Shown: positions 34,946 to 44,247, counted from the stretch's first letter. The stretch is DNA of 64,000 bases from Lysobacterales bacterium (GCA_016703225.1 JADJCM010000001.1:310001-374000); one strand, 5' to 3'. The notes: generated by a model from the sequence alone, not told the origin. Program-made: numbers and translations.

Positions 34946-37900
34946 ATGGACACGCGTACGGTTTTCTGTGCTGCAGCGAGCATTCTTGTACTTGTCGCGC
35001 CAACCACCGCGACGGCCGGGAACGGCCGCTGGACCAGCAATGGCCCCGACGGCGGAATGGTCTACGAGGTCCGCTTCGACCCCAATGTCGCCGGCCTGAT
35101 GTATGCGACCACTGGCGGCGGCTTCTTCCGCTCCGACGACGGCGGATTGACCTGGAGTCGATCGAACGACGGCATCATCGACGTCACCAACACCCCCTTG
35201 ATCGTCGATGCCGAGGCTCCCGGCCATCTCTACGTCTTCGACTTCGGCAATCGCCTCTACCACAGCGATGACTATGGCCTGAGCTGGACACCCACCGGCT
35301 TCGTCGTGCCCTCCGGACAGTACCCATGGATGGCGACCGACGAGCCCGGCAGTGTCGGACGCTTCTACGTCACCCTAGGCGCCGCGAGCAGTGGTGCGCC
35401 AGCCAGTCCGCTGTTGTTGCGCACCAGCGATGGCGGGGCCAGCTTCGCGGTGCCGGGCACGGGCCTCCCGAACCTGGCGTTCTTCGATATCGAGTTTGAA
35501 CCCGGAAACGCCAGCCACCTCATCGCCAGCGTCGAGTGGAACTCGGTGGCGACGAGCGGCTTGTATCGCAGCATCGATGGCGGGGCCACATGGAATCCGG
35601 CCGGGCCTGCCGCGAGTTATGCCCTCGGAATTTCGTTCGGCGCCGGCAGTGGTGCGACCCGGCGCGTCTATGCGTCGATCGACGGATTCCTGAACCGCTC
35701 GGACGACAACGGCGCCACCTGGGCGGAAACCAATCCCGGGAGTCCGTTCAGCACTGAACAGGTATTGGCGCATCCGACGCTCGCCGACACCGTGTACTTC
35801 TCCGACGATGCCATCGGCAACCTGCTCGTCGATGGGCTGCAGCGCTCCACCGATGCCGGTGTCAGCGCCACGCGCCTGACCACCGGGCTGAGCTCAAACC
35901 CGAGCTACACCGACCTGCTGAATCCGACGAAGGCGCTGCCGGTCGACCCATTCCAGATCACCGCCTCGCCCGATTTCCCGGCCGCTGGTTCAACGATGTG
36001 GCTGACCACCGAAGGCGATGGCCTGTTCCGCAGCATCGACGGCGGCAACTCCTGGCAGCCAAGCCAGGTGGACCTGCGCGCAAGCAAGGTTCGAGCGCTC
36101 GCGATCCATCCGAACCCGAGCAACATCGATCCCGGCACCGGCGCCGGGAAGACGGTGCTCGCCGGCTACTCCGACGTCTACTTCTCCTCGCCAGCGATGT
36201 ACCGCTCGACCAATGCCGGCAACAGCTGGAACGTGCTGAACCAGGGCCTGCGTGCGGCACAGATTCGCGCCATCGCGTTCGATCCCACGACCGCGGGCGT
36301 GGGCAGCGCGCCGCCCTACCCGCCGGTGAATTCAGCCGTTGTGTACGCAGCGGGACGCGCTTCGGCGACCGACCTCGGCAGCAGCGGTGCCCACTTCGGC
36401 AACGGCGGCCTGTACAAGAGCAGCACCGGCGGCCTGACCTGGAGTGTGATCGATGGGGGTCTGCCCCGCCTCGGCACACCGCCCAACGACTACGCCGCGA
36501 TCGGCTTGGTGCGAGCGCTCGCGATCGATCTGCGCTCGTGCTCCTCGCCACCTCCCAGTGGCCCCTGCGTGGCCGGCCCGCTGCAAACGCTTTATGCCAG
36601 TGCCGACGGCCTGATCACCTCGACCGTGATCGACACCACTTCGGTTCCCGGCACCCGCCAGACCATTCGTAGCTACAGCTACCGCCTGATCAAGACCAGC
36701 GACGCCGGCGCGACCTGGCAGGCAATCGACAACACGGCCAACGGTTTTCCCGCCAAGCGCCGGATCACCGCCTGCCCGGACCCGGACAACAACGGCACCT
36801 GCGACGGACCAAACGTCTCATATCGGCAGGAAATCACGCCGCTGCCGATCGTCGTTCACCCCGTCGAAGCCACTCGGCTCTACGTCGGCACCTATGTCGG
36901 CAGCAACAGCGTCATGACCGGATCGCCGACGCCCGACCCCGTCACCGGGGTTTTTGTCAGCGTCGATGGCGGCTCCTCGTGGATGGCGGAAAACTATGGG
37001 CTGCCGCTGGCGCTCGGCAAAACCAACCAGGTGCAAGACATCTTGGCCATGGCCATGCACCCAACGGACGGACAAGTGCTGTGGGCGGCCACGCGCGACT
37101 ACGCAGTCCCGGGTTCCGGCTCCATCTACAAGACGGTCGATGGCGGTGCGCACTGGTTCGAGTCCGGAAATGGCCTGCGCGGGCAGGCCGACATCCGTGC
37201 GCTCGCGGTCGATCCAAGCGATCCCACGGGCAACACGCTGTACGCCTCCGGAGCCGGCACGCCAGCCAATCCTGGATCGGTGTACAGGAGCGATGACGGC
37301 GGCGCCAGTTGGCGCTCGATCAGCATCGGCCTGCCGGCGGACTCGGCGCTTGCCATCGCGGTCGACCCATTCAATTACAACCTTCTCCACGCCGGCACCA
37401 ACACCGGCATCTGGAGTCTGACCCAGGTACCCGACGACGATGGCGACGGGATCCCCGACGCCACCGAGAACAACGCACCGAGTGGCGGCGACGGCAACGG
37501 CGACGGCTTCATGGATTCGGCACAACGTGATGTCGGGTCTTCGGTGATCATCATCCGCCAACCCGAGGGGAGCGGTGGCTTCTTCACCAGCGACGTGATC
37601 GGAGCTGACTCCACACCCAGCGTGCCAGGCGGCTGCCAGCAGGCCACCGATGTGCAGGCGCAGCCATCCTCGCTGTATGGCCGTGACCTGATTGCAAATG
37701 GCACGCACTACCACCGCTACCCGCGCGATCTGGTCCGCTTCGAGGTGCTCGACTGTACCCATGCGGTGGTCGATGTCACGTTCCACGGAGCCGCCTTCGA
37801 TGTCGAGTACGGGTGGAGTTTCCGCATGTTCGGCCCACTCGTGCCCGGTGACGACGATAGCCTGCGCTGGCGCGATTTCGCATCGCGCGCGGCACGAGTA

Positions 37901-38074
37901 CCCGGTTCCGGAAACAAGTGGCGAATCACGCTGGATGCCAACCAGTTCGGCAGCTACCGACCGATGACCGACCGCATCCTCTTCGTCGGTGGTCCCGCCT
38001 GCTACGACGATCGCCTGTTCCGCGATGGCATGGAGTCCGCTCCGGATACGGGACCGCCAAGCTGCGATCACTGA
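34946..38074 (+). CDS. secreted Asp-box beta-propeller protein 3
   Basis: 1042 residues. The ATG at 34946 has AGGAGG eight bases upstream, the best ribosome site of the three copies. A signal peptide ends ATA; WTSNGPDGGMVYEVRFDP follows, then Asp-boxes (RSDDGGLTW, RSIDGGATW, KTVDGGAHW, RSDDGGASW). An extra insertion holds a DPDNNGTCDGP loop (about residues 612-622). The C-terminal domain parallels copy 2 and ends CYDDRLFRDGMESAPDTG. The last 7 bases overlap the end of the convergent kinase gene. Secreted, function unknown. Confidence 0.8.
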   Translation: MDTRTVFCAAASILVLVAPTTATAGNGRWTSNGPDGGMVYEVRFDPNVAGLMYATTGGGFFRSDDGGLTWSRSNDGIIDVTNTPLIVDAEAPGHLYVFDFGNRLYHSDDYGLSWTPTGFVVPSGQYPWMATDEPGSVGRFYVTLGAASSGAPASPLLLRTSDGGASFAVPGTGLPNLAFFDIEFEPGNASHLIASVEWNSVATSGLYRSIDGGATWNPAGPAASYALGISFGAGSGATRRVYASIDGFLNRSDDNGATWAETNPGSPFSTEQVLAHPTLADTVYFSDDAIGNLLVDGLQRSTDAGVSATRLTTGLSSNPSYTDLLNPTKALPVDPFQITASPDFPAAGSTMWLTTEGDGLFRSIDGGNSWQPSQVDLRASKVRALAIHPNPSNIDPGTGAGKTVLAGYSDVYFSSPAMYRSTNAGNSWNVLNQGLRAAQIRAIAFDPTTAGVGSAPPYPPVNSAVVYAAGRASATDLGSSGAHFGNGGLYKSSTGGLTWSVIDGGLPRLGTPPNDYAAIGLVRALAIDLRSCSSPPPSGPCVAGPLQTLYASADGLITSTVIDTTSVPGTRQTIRSYSYRLIKTSDAGATWQAIDNTANGFPAKRRITACPDPDNNGTCDGPNVSYRQEITPLPIVVHPVEATRLYVGTYVGSNSVMTGSPTPDPVTGVFVSVDGGSSWMAENYGLPLALGKTNQVQDILAMAMHPTDGQVLWAATRDYAVPGSGSIYKTVDGGAHWFESGNGLRGQADIRALAVDPSDPTGNTLYASGAGTPANPGSVYRSDDGGASWRSISIGLPADSALAIAVDPFNYNLLHAGTNTGIWSLTQVPDDDGDGIPDATENNAPSGGDGNGDGFMDSAQRDVGSSVIIIRQPEGSGGFFTSDVIGADSTPSVPGGCQQATDVQAQPSSLYGRDLIANGTHYHRYPRDLVRFEVLDCTHAVVDVTFHGAAFDVEYGWSFRMFGPLVPGDDDSLRWRDFASRAARVPGSGNKWRITLDANQFGSYRPMTDRILFVGGPACYDDRLFRDGMESAPDTGPPSCDH

Positions 38075-40923
38075 GTTTCGGGGTCGGCGAGCACTTCGGA
38101 AAGACGCTCAGGGTGTCCCCAGTCGCGATAGGACTGGGTGATGCGTTGCCGCAACACTTGCAGGCGCGGGTCATCCGCGGGCAACACCTTGCGCAGGCCG
38201 CGATAACCCGCGATCAACAGCGGCTCGGCGGCCTCGAATCGGCGCAGTCGTGCAAGGGACAGTCCGTAGTTGCTGCGGATGACCGCGAGGTTGGTGGCCT
38301 CGGCAGGAAAGATCGTTTCCGCAAGGGGCAGCAGTTCGGCGTAACCCGTTACCGCGGCAGCTACATCTCCGCGATCACGCACAACCGCGAGATAGTTGTT
38401 GCGGATCACGATCGACTCCGGATGCGCCTTTCCGTTGACCTGCTCGTACAGCGCCGCCGCCTGCCGCAGCAGTACCTCGGCGCGTCCGAGGTCTTTGCGG
38501 TCGCGTGCGATCACGCCCAGCAAGCCGAGTGTGCGCAGCGTCTCCGGATGCGTATCGCCCAACACTCGGCGCCGAGCTTGATAGACCACGTCGAGCTCGC
38601 GCTCGGCAGTATCCAGTCGACCGGCGGCGCGCAAGGCCACGCCGTAGTTGAAGCGCATCATCAGTACGTCGGAGTGCTCGGCACCCAGCAACCGCTCGCG
38701 CACCGGCAACAGCGATTCAAACAGGGCGATCGCCTCGCCATTGCGGCCGGAATTGGCCACCGCCGCCGCGACGTGGGCGCGGTACCGCAGAGTCACCGGA
38801 TGTTCGGCGCCGAGCACAGTCTCGGATGCAGCGGCGATCTCACGGTAACGAGCTTCCGCAACTGCGAAATCGCCGCGACGAAACGAGAGGTCGGCTGCAT
38901 TCGCGAGCAGTTGTTGCACGACCGGATGCGTCAGCCCCAGGCGCTGCCGTTCGGTGTTGTAGGCGTCGCTCACCAGGCGTTCGGCCTCATCCCAGGCCCC
39001 GCGTTCGCCGAGCACGTCGGCCAGCGCTGCCTTGGCGCCACTGACCGGCGTACTGAACTCGCCGTACTGCGCGAGCGCCAAGTTCAGATTCTCGCGCGCG
39101 AGAGTCTCGGCCGCGGCCCCCTCGCCGAGTGCTGCAAGCGAATTGGCAGCCGAGCGCCGGGCCTCCTCGACCGTATCGATCGGCACCTCGGCGGATGCCG
39201 TCAACTTCGGCAACCAGCGATCGAAGATCTTGCGCGCCTCGGCGTGCTCGGCCTGCTCGGCCATGGTCAGGGCGCGTTCCAGTTCCACGCGCATGCGCAA
39301 CGGCGAGTCTGCAGCCTCACGACCCTTGAGCAGGAGTTCGGCGGCGTCGAGCAGGCTTCTTGCTGCTTCCAGTTGCCCCAACCGGCGCAACGTCCGCCCG
39401 AGCATGGTCGCGACCTCGGCGCGCAGCACCGGATTGTCGGCGAGGCGCTTGTCCAGGTTCGCGGCCGCGGCCTGCAACGCATCGACCACGCGTACGTTGC
39501 GCGTCTCCGGCGTTCCGCCCTGCAGCTTCCACGGGTCCGGCGCGACGATCATCTCTTCGAGGAAATCGCGGGTGGCGACGGCGCGCGCGCTTTCGGCGGC
39601 GGCGCGATCGCGCTGCTGCTGGGCGTCGATCAACGCAGCTTCGGCACGGGCGCGCTGCTGGCGCGCCTCGATGGTCATGTAGCTGGTGCCGATGATGCCG
39701 AGGATCAGCGACAGCACCACCGCCGCGGCCGCGCTCACCACCAGCTTGTTGCGCGCGACGAACTTGCGGATGCGATAAACCTTGCTCGGCGGACTGGCCA
39801 GCACCGCCTCGCCCTGCAGGTGGCGGCGCACGTCGGCAGCAAGTTCGGACACCGATGCGTAGCGCTGCTCGCGTTCGCGTTCCAGGGCCTTGAGCGTGAT
39901 CCAGTCCAGATCGCCCTTGAGTGCGCGCGACAGCGACTGCGCATCGCCGGCCATCGCCCGCTTCCAGTCGGTGTGGTTGACCTTGGTGTCGCGCGCGATC
40001 TCCAGCACCTTGCGGCTTGGAGCGCGGATGTTGGCCTCGCGCAGCACGCGCGCCAGGTCGGTGTCGATGGCACGGGCAATGGTGTCACCGGAAATCGGCA
40101 GGTCGTGGGTGATCAACCGATACAGCACCACGCCGAGCGAGTAGACGTCGGTGCGCGTGTCGATCGCGGCCAGATCACCCGCGGCCTGTTCCGGGCTCAT
40201 GTACGCCGGCGTCCCGATCGGTACGCCCATGCGCGTCGAGCCGGTATCGCCACGGCCCGCATCCATGCTCTTGGCGATGCCGAAGTCGATCACCTTGACC
40301 AGCAACTGGCCCTGATAGTCGGCGACCATCAGGTTGCTCGGCTTCAGATCGCGATGGATCACGCCCTTCTGGTGCGCGTGCTGTACGCCTTCGCAGATCT
40401 GCAGGAACAACTCCAGCCGGTGCGCGATGTCCATGCCGCGGCGATCGCAGAACTCGTTCACCGGAATGCCGGGCACGTACTCCATCGCGAAATACAGCCG
40501 GCCCTCGGGCGTCGCGCCGACGTCGAGCACCTGGGCGATGTTCGGGTGGTTCATGCGCGCCAGCAACTCGCGCTCGGACTGGAAGCGCGACAGCACCTCC
40601 TCGCTGTCCATGCCGGCCTTGATCACCTTCAACGCGACCTGACGACGTACCGGCTCGAACTGCTCGGCCAGATACACCGCCCCCATGCCGCCGGCGCCGA
40701 GTTCGGTCTGGATCTTGTAGGGCCCGACCCACTTGCCGATCAACGACAGATGCGAATCACCCGCCCCCGGAACGAAGTCCACCTTCAGTGCCGACGCCGA
40801 CTTCACGTCGTCACCATGCGCAACCACCAGCGTGCCGTCGGGCACGGGCGTGCCGCCACCGCTGCTCGGCGTGTGCTGGATCTGCGTGGGCGATTCGGGC
40901 TGGGTGGGGCGGTCGCCGCTCAT
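38068..40923 (-). CDS. Hanks-type Ser/Thr protein kinase with membrane segment and TPRs
   Basis: 951 residues. The kinase domain (about 65-375) has LGAGGMGAVYLA, Lys99 in VALKVIKAG, HRDLKPSN (Asp192) and DFG at 213-215, with GTPAYMSPEQ as P+1 loop; all catalytic residues are present. One membrane helix (about 393-416) follows, then a helical stalk (QQQRARAEAALIDAQQQRDRAAAESA) and extracytoplasmic TPR repeats to the end. This layout is common in multi-kinase families of Xanthomonadales and planctomycetes. I chose the ATG at 40923. The gene ends inside the last codons of propeller 3. Targets unknown; a sensor for the neighbouring surface block is speculation. Confidence 0.88.
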   Translation of the reverse strand: MSGDRPTQPESPTQIQHTPSSGGGTPVPDGTLVVAHGDDVKSASALKVDFVPGAGDSHLSLIGKWVGPYKIQTELGAGGMGAVYLAEQFEPVRRQVALKVIKAGMDSEEVLSRFQSERELLARMNHPNIAQVLDVGATPEGRLYFAMEYVPGIPVNEFCDRRGMDIAHRLELFLQICEGVQHAHQKGVIHRDLKPSNLMVADYQGQLLVKVIDFGIAKSMDAGRGDTGSTRMGVPIGTPAYMSPEQAAGDLAAIDTRTDVYSLGVVLYRLITHDLPISGDTIARAIDTDLARVLREANIRAPSRKVLEIARDTKVNHTDWKRAMAGDAQSLSRALKGDLDWITLKALEREREQRYASVSELAADVRRHLQGEAVLASPPSKVYRIRKFVARNKLVVSAAAAVVLSLILGIIGTSYMTIEARQQRARAEAALIDAQQQRDRAAAESARAVATRDFLEEMIVAPDPWKLQGGTPETRNVRVVDALQAAAANLDKRLADNPVLRAEVATMLGRTLRRLGQLEAARSLLDAAELLLKGREAADSPLRMRVELERALTMAEQAEHAEARKIFDRWLPKLTASAEVPIDTVEEARRSAANSLAALGEGAAAETLARENLNLALAQYGEFSTPVSGAKAALADVLGERGAWDEAERLVSDAYNTERQRLGLTHPVVQQLLANAADLSFRRGDFAVAEARYREIAAASETVLGAEHPVTLRYRAHVAAAVANSGRNGEAIALFESLLPVRERLLGAEHSDVLMMRFNYGVALRAAGRLDTAERELDVVYQARRRVLGDTHPETLRTLGLLGVIARDRKDLGRAEVLLRQAAALYEQVNGKAHPESIVIRNNYLAVVRDRGDVAAAVTGYAELLPLAETIFPAEATNLAVIRSNYGLSLARLRRFEAAEPLLIAGYRGLRKVLPADDPRLQVLRQRITQSYRDWGHPERLSEVLADPETQ

Positions 40924-40993
40924 GGCTGCTCTGGCCGGTGGGATGGAGCATGGTCGCATGCTGTACGCCGCACAATCCTCACCACGATCCGCA

Positions 40994-42145
40994 TCAGGGA
41001 ATGCACCCCTCGTCGACGCTGCCATCGCAGTCGTTGTCGAGGCCATCGCAGATTTCGGGCGCTGGATTGACGTTGCGGTTGCACATCAGCGCGCCGCTTG
41101 CGCATTGGGTGGTGCCAGCCGCGCAGACGCCGAGCTGGCCGGTATTGCATGCATTTCCACCACCAGGGTTGCCCTCGTCGACGGCACCATCGCAGTCGTT
41201 GTCGAGGCCGTCGCAGAACTCCGGTCCCGGGTTGTTGTTGCGCAGGCACTGGATGGAACCGGACAAGCAGGTCGAGGTGCCGGCGGCACAGATGCCGGGC
41301 TGGCCCGTGCTGCAGTTGAAGCCGCCACCCGGATTCCCGTCGTCCGCGGCACCATCGCAATCATTGTCGAGCCCATCACAGACTTCGGCGGAAGCCCCGA
41401 CATTGCCGACGCATTGCAGGGCGCCGCCCAGGCAATGTCGGACGCCGGCCGCGCACACACCGAGCAATCCGGTGCTGCAGGCGACTCCACCGTCGGGGTT
41501 GCCCTCGTCCACCGAGCCGTCGCAGTTGTCGTCGAGGCCGTTGCACAGTTCGGGGATCGGTCCGAACGTCCCGGGACATTGCAGGGCACCACCGGCGCAG
41601 TTGGTCAGCCCGGTGGCACAGCGACCGGGGAGACCGGTCATGCAGGCTGCTCCACCACCCGGATTGCCCTGGTCGGCGCTGCCATCGCAGTCGTTGTCGA
41701 GGCCGTCGCAGACTTCGGGCGAGGCCGCTATCGACTGCAGGCATTGGATGCCGCCGCCGCCCGCCTGGCAGGTCACGGTGCCGAGCAGACAGATGCCCGG
41801 CAACCCGGTGTTGCACACCGCGCCCAGGGTCGGATACAGCTCGTCCGTGGAGCCATCGCAATCATTGTCGGTGCCGTCGCAGAGCTCGAAGGCGCCCGGG
41901 TGGATCGCACCGTCGTCGTCGTTGCAGTCGCCGGAAGGCAACGGAAAGAAATCGTAGGGCCGCTCGCAAGCGTTGATGCAATAGGGCGTGTTGCCGAACA
42001 GGTCGCCATCGCCATCCGGACACAACAACTGCGGCGTTGCGCAGTGTTCGTAGCCGTCCAGGAGCATGCTGTCCGGCGGACTCGCCGCCGTCGTTGCGCA
42101 CCAGACCAGGAGCAACAGCGAAGACCCCAGTCGATAGCGATGCAT
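40994..42145 (-). CDS. MopE-like cysteine-rich repeat protein
   Basis: 383 residues, secreted (signal peptide about 1-22). After an N-terminal PDSMLLDGYEHC and a Cys pair region come six copies of the MopE-type motif CDGxDNDCDG, spaced about 55 residues. Each is followed by a Cys-containing CxTGLxGxCxxGxxxCxxGxxxC block; the last copy is truncated at DEGCIP. The motif is named from the copper-repressible surface protein MopE of Methylococcus and probably binds calcium or another metal. The ATG at 42145 follows GGGAGG. No anchor is visible at the C-terminus. Confidence 0.85.
   Translation of the reverse strand: MHRYRLGSSLLLLVWCATTAASPPDSMLLDGYEHCATPQLLCPDGDGDLFGNTPYCINACERPYDFFPLPSGDCNDDDGAIHPGAFELCDGTDNDCDGSTDELYPTLGAVCNTGLPGICLLGTVTCQAGGGGIQCLQSIAASPEVCDGLDNDCDGSADQGNPGGGAACMTGLPGRCATGLTNCAGGALQCPGTFGPIPELCNGLDDNCDGSVDEGNPDGGVACSTGLLGVCAAGVRHCLGGALQCVGNVGASAEVCDGLDNDCDGAADDGNPGGGFNCSTGQPGICAAGTSTCLSGSIQCLRNNNPGPEFCDGLDNDCDGAVDEGNPGGGNACNTGQLGVCAAGTTQCASGALMCNRNVNPAPEICDGLDNDCDGSVDEGCIP
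40998..41900 (-). repeat. tandem ~165-bp repeat encoding CDGxDNDCDG units
   Basis: About five and a half in-frame units of roughly 165 bases, each including a segment like GCCATCGCAGTCGTTGTCGA (plus strand). Units differ at many positions, so this is an old array rather than a recent slippage product. The variation falls mainly in the linker between the DNDCDG motif and the following cysteine. Confidence 0.75.
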
Positions 42146-42199
42146 CGTCGTCCCTCCCGAAGCGAGGGCCAAATCATACGCCCGTGACCACACACCGTG

Positions 42200-42205
42200 G
42201 ATAAT
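42200..42205 (+). promoter_or_regulatory. candidate -10 box for the ATP-grasp gene
   Basis: GATAAT ends 23 bases before the ATG at 42229, with a CCGAGGAG ribosome site in between. No clear -35. Confidence 0.38.
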
Positions 42206-42228
42206 GCGCGGCCCCGAGGAGCCGCGTC

Positions 42229-43107
42229 ATGACCCGCATCGCCCTAGTCACCGCCACCGAAGCCGAAGCGCTGGATGAGGACCTGCCGCCGCTGATCGCG
42301 GCGTTCGGCGCGGACGCGCAAGTGGTGCACTGGGACGATGCCGCGATCGACTGGTCCGGGTTCGATCTGGTGCTGTTACGTTCGACCTGGGACTACGTGC
42401 CGCGCTTGCCTGAGTTCCTGGCCTGGTGCGAGCACGTGGCAGCGCAGACGCAGCTGCTGAATCCGCTATCGCTGGTGCGCTGGAACACCGACAAGCATTA
42501 CCTTGCCGATCTGGCTGCGCAGGGCATCGAGACGGTGCCGAGCCACTTTCTGGAACCCGGCGAGCACCCCGCGAGCGATCTGCAGACGCTGGTCGCGTCG
42601 CTTCCGAGCGAGGAGTTCGTGGTCAAGCCGGCGGTGGGGGCTGGGTCGAAGGATGCGCAACGCTATCGCCGCCGCCAGATCAACACTGCGCTGCGCCATG
42701 TCGATGCCTTGCTCAGCGATGACCGCAGCGTGTTGGTGCAGCCCTACCTCGAACAGGTCGATGTCGCCGGCGAGACCGCGCTGATGTTCTTCGATGGCGA
42801 GTTCAGCCACGCCATCCGCAAGGGGCCGCTGCTGCGGCTCGACACCGGTCCGACACAGCAGCTGTTCGCGCCCGAGGAGATCTGTGCGCGCACGCCGGGG
42901 CCGGACGAGCTGGCGTTGGCGTGCCGCGTCGTCGCGGCGATCCCCGGCGGCGCGCCACTCTATGCGCGCGTCGATCTGCTGCGTGGCGCCGACCATACGC
43001 CCTGCGTGCTGGAACTCGAACTCACCGAACCTTCGTTGTTCTTTGCGCACGACGCCGGCTCAGCCCGGCGCTACGCCGACGCCGCACGGCGGCGCTTGCC
43101 GCGCTGA
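42229..43107 (+). CDS. ATP-grasp domain protein (DcsG/RimK-like)
   Basis: 292 residues. The N-terminal part has LLRSTWDYVPRLPEFLAWC, a signature of the family that includes the cycloserine-biosynthesis ligase DcsG. The ATP-grasp core follows: FVVKPAVGAGSKDAQRY (phosphate-binding glycine loop), VLVQPYLEQVD, ETALMFFDGEFSHAIRKGP, YARVDLL and ELELTEPSLFF with metal-binding acids. These enzymes join a carboxylate to an amine using ATP through an acyl phosphate. Substrate unknown. It is transcribed alone; a hairpin-like GC repeat lies just after the stop. Confidence 0.82.
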   Translation: MTRIALVTATEAEALDEDLPPLIAAFGADAQVVHWDDAAIDWSGFDLVLLRSTWDYVPRLPEFLAWCEHVAAQTQLLNPLSLVRWNTDKHYLADLAAQGIETVPSHFLEPGEHPASDLQTLVASLPSEEFVVKPAVGAGSKDAQRYRRRQINTALRHVDALLSDDRSVLVQPYLEQVDVAGETALMFFDGEFSHAIRKGPLLRLDTGPTQQLFAPEEICARTPGPDELALACRVVAAIPGGAPLYARVDLLRGADHTPCVLELELTEPSLFFAHDAGSARRYADAARRRLPR

Positions 43108-43108
43108 A

Positions 43109-43125
43109 GCGGCGCCAGGCGCCGC
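43109..43125. terminator. compact inverted repeat after the ATP-grasp gene
   Basis: GCGGCGCC and GGCGCCGC flank a single A, directly after the stop at 43107. The arms match perfectly but the loop is too tight and there is no T-tract. It may be a weak terminator. Confidence 0.3.
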
Positions 43126-43255
43126 ATTCGCGTAAGATGTCGTTGGGCCAATGCCTTCTTGTGCGTCACCGTCGGGATCTTCCGTCGCGGTTTCGCTCCC
43201 CTCTCGCGTCACCCATCGTGGCCCGCGCCACGCCGGCGCCTCCACGGGAGTTCCC

Positions 43256-43615
43256 ATGCCGAACACCCTCGACCCCAGCGGTTATCCGACCGACCCCTAC
43301 GCCGAAAGCGTCGATCCCAGCGTGTCTTGCAGCAGCTGTGAGGCGGTGTGCTGCCGCCTGACCGTAGTGCTGATGCCGGAGGACCGGATCCCACCGCATC
43401 TGGTCGAGCGTACGCCGCAAGGCTACGAGCAGATGGCGCGTGGCGAAGACGGCTGGTGCGTGGCGATCGACGAGAAGCACATGAACTGCGGCATCTACGA
43501 GAACCGCCCGAGCGCCTGCCGCCGTTTCGCGATGGGCGGCCCTTACTGCCGCGCCGAGCGCGAGGACTACTACGAGCACGGCACCAAGGACATTCCCTTC
43601 GTCCGCCGCTGCTGA
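43256..43615 (+). CDS. YkgJ-family cysteine-cluster protein
   Basis: 119 residues. The metal-binding pattern is CSSCEAVCC near the start, a second CGIYENRPSACRRF and a final PYCRAE with a terminal RRC. This matches the YkgJ/UPF0153-type cluster proteins thought to hold zinc or an iron-sulfur centre. The ATG at 43256 follows CGGGAG. Upstream in-frame residues are not conserved-looking. The biochemical role is unknown. Confidence 0.85.
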   Translation: MPNTLDPSGYPTDPYAESVDPSVSCSSCEAVCCRLTVVLMPEDRIPPHLVERTPQGYEQMARGEDGWCVAIDEKHMNCGIYENRPSACRRFAMGGPYCRAEREDYYEHGTKDIPFVRRC

Positions 43616-43683
43616 CCGCGCCCCCCGATCGTCCGGGCGCGCAGCCGCGTCGTCCGCTGTGCACGCAACCCAGGACTGACCCC

Positions 43684-44091
43684 ATGGCCCACGTTTTCGC
43701 ACCCGGACTGGTGCTCTACATGTATCCCGACGAACTGCTCAAGCACGGCGCCGAATGCACCGCGTCCGCGAGCGAAGCCGCATCCGCACAGCAGTTCTTC
43801 GTCTGCCTCGACGTCGATGCCCGCGCCGGATTGTGGACGCCGCTGTTCCAGGGCTCCGGCCGCGATCTGAAGATGATCTCCGAGGCGGCCAAGTCCGGGC
43901 ACTCGCGCTGGACCCGCGGCCCCTCGTTCTACGACGTCAACCAGCTCTGGCGCATTCCGCACAAGGCCGCGCAACGCGCGTCCGCCGCCGCCAAGGATTC
44001 GTCATTACCGAAGTCGCCGAACACGGTCGCGCTCACCGCGCTGCCCAAGCGCGAAGATTTTCCCGCCGACACCGCCTTCCTCGCGCACTGA
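43684..44091 (+). CDS. hypothetical protein
   Basis: 135-residue soluble protein that I do not recognise. It contains PGLVLYMYPDELLKHGAECTASAS, FFVCLDVDARAGLWTPLFQ, RGPSFYDVNQLWRIPHKAA, a lysine/serine linker and PKREDFPADTAFLAH. No signal peptide or membrane helix. The ATG at 43684 is 68 bases after the YkgJ gene, same strand, so they may be co-transcribed. Immediately downstream begins the remnant RIO-kinase end and the restriction island. Confidence 0.65.
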   Translation: MAHVFAPGLVLYMYPDELLKHGAECTASASEAASAQQFFVCLDVDARAGLWTPLFQGSGRDLKMISEAAKSGHSRWTRGPSFYDVNQLWRIPHKAAQRASAAAKDSSLPKSPNTVALTALPKREDFPADTAFLAH

Positions 44092-44098
44092 ATCGGCG

Positions 44099-44213
44099 TG
44101 ATCAATCGCGCTCGGCGGCTTCCTTGCGGCCCTGTTCGCGGATCAGCGCTTCCTTGCGCGCCTCGTCGATGGTCTGCATCACCGCCTTCACGTCGGCGCG
44201 GTGGTGGTCGAAC
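44099..44213 (-). repeat. remnant 3' end of the RIO-kinase gene, left border of the R-M unit
   Basis: 115 bases that repeat, in the same orientation, the end of the RIO kinase gene at 46941-47055, with 7 mismatches by hand alignment. Translated, it still ends RKEALIREQGRKEAAERD and a TGA. Only two residues differ across the copied segment (His for Arg, Ala for Ser), so it was under protein-level selection until separated. Confidence 0.88.
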
Positions 44214-44247
44214 ACAGATGTGGTTCGCAGAAGGATGCCTCACCACC

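Noticed and set aside
37918..41070. Plus-strand open frame of 1050 codons opposite the kinase gene
   Set aside because: It is antisense to a kinase with all catalytic motifs, rich in H/R/Q/G/A as expected of a shadow frame in high-GC DNA, and has no family motif.
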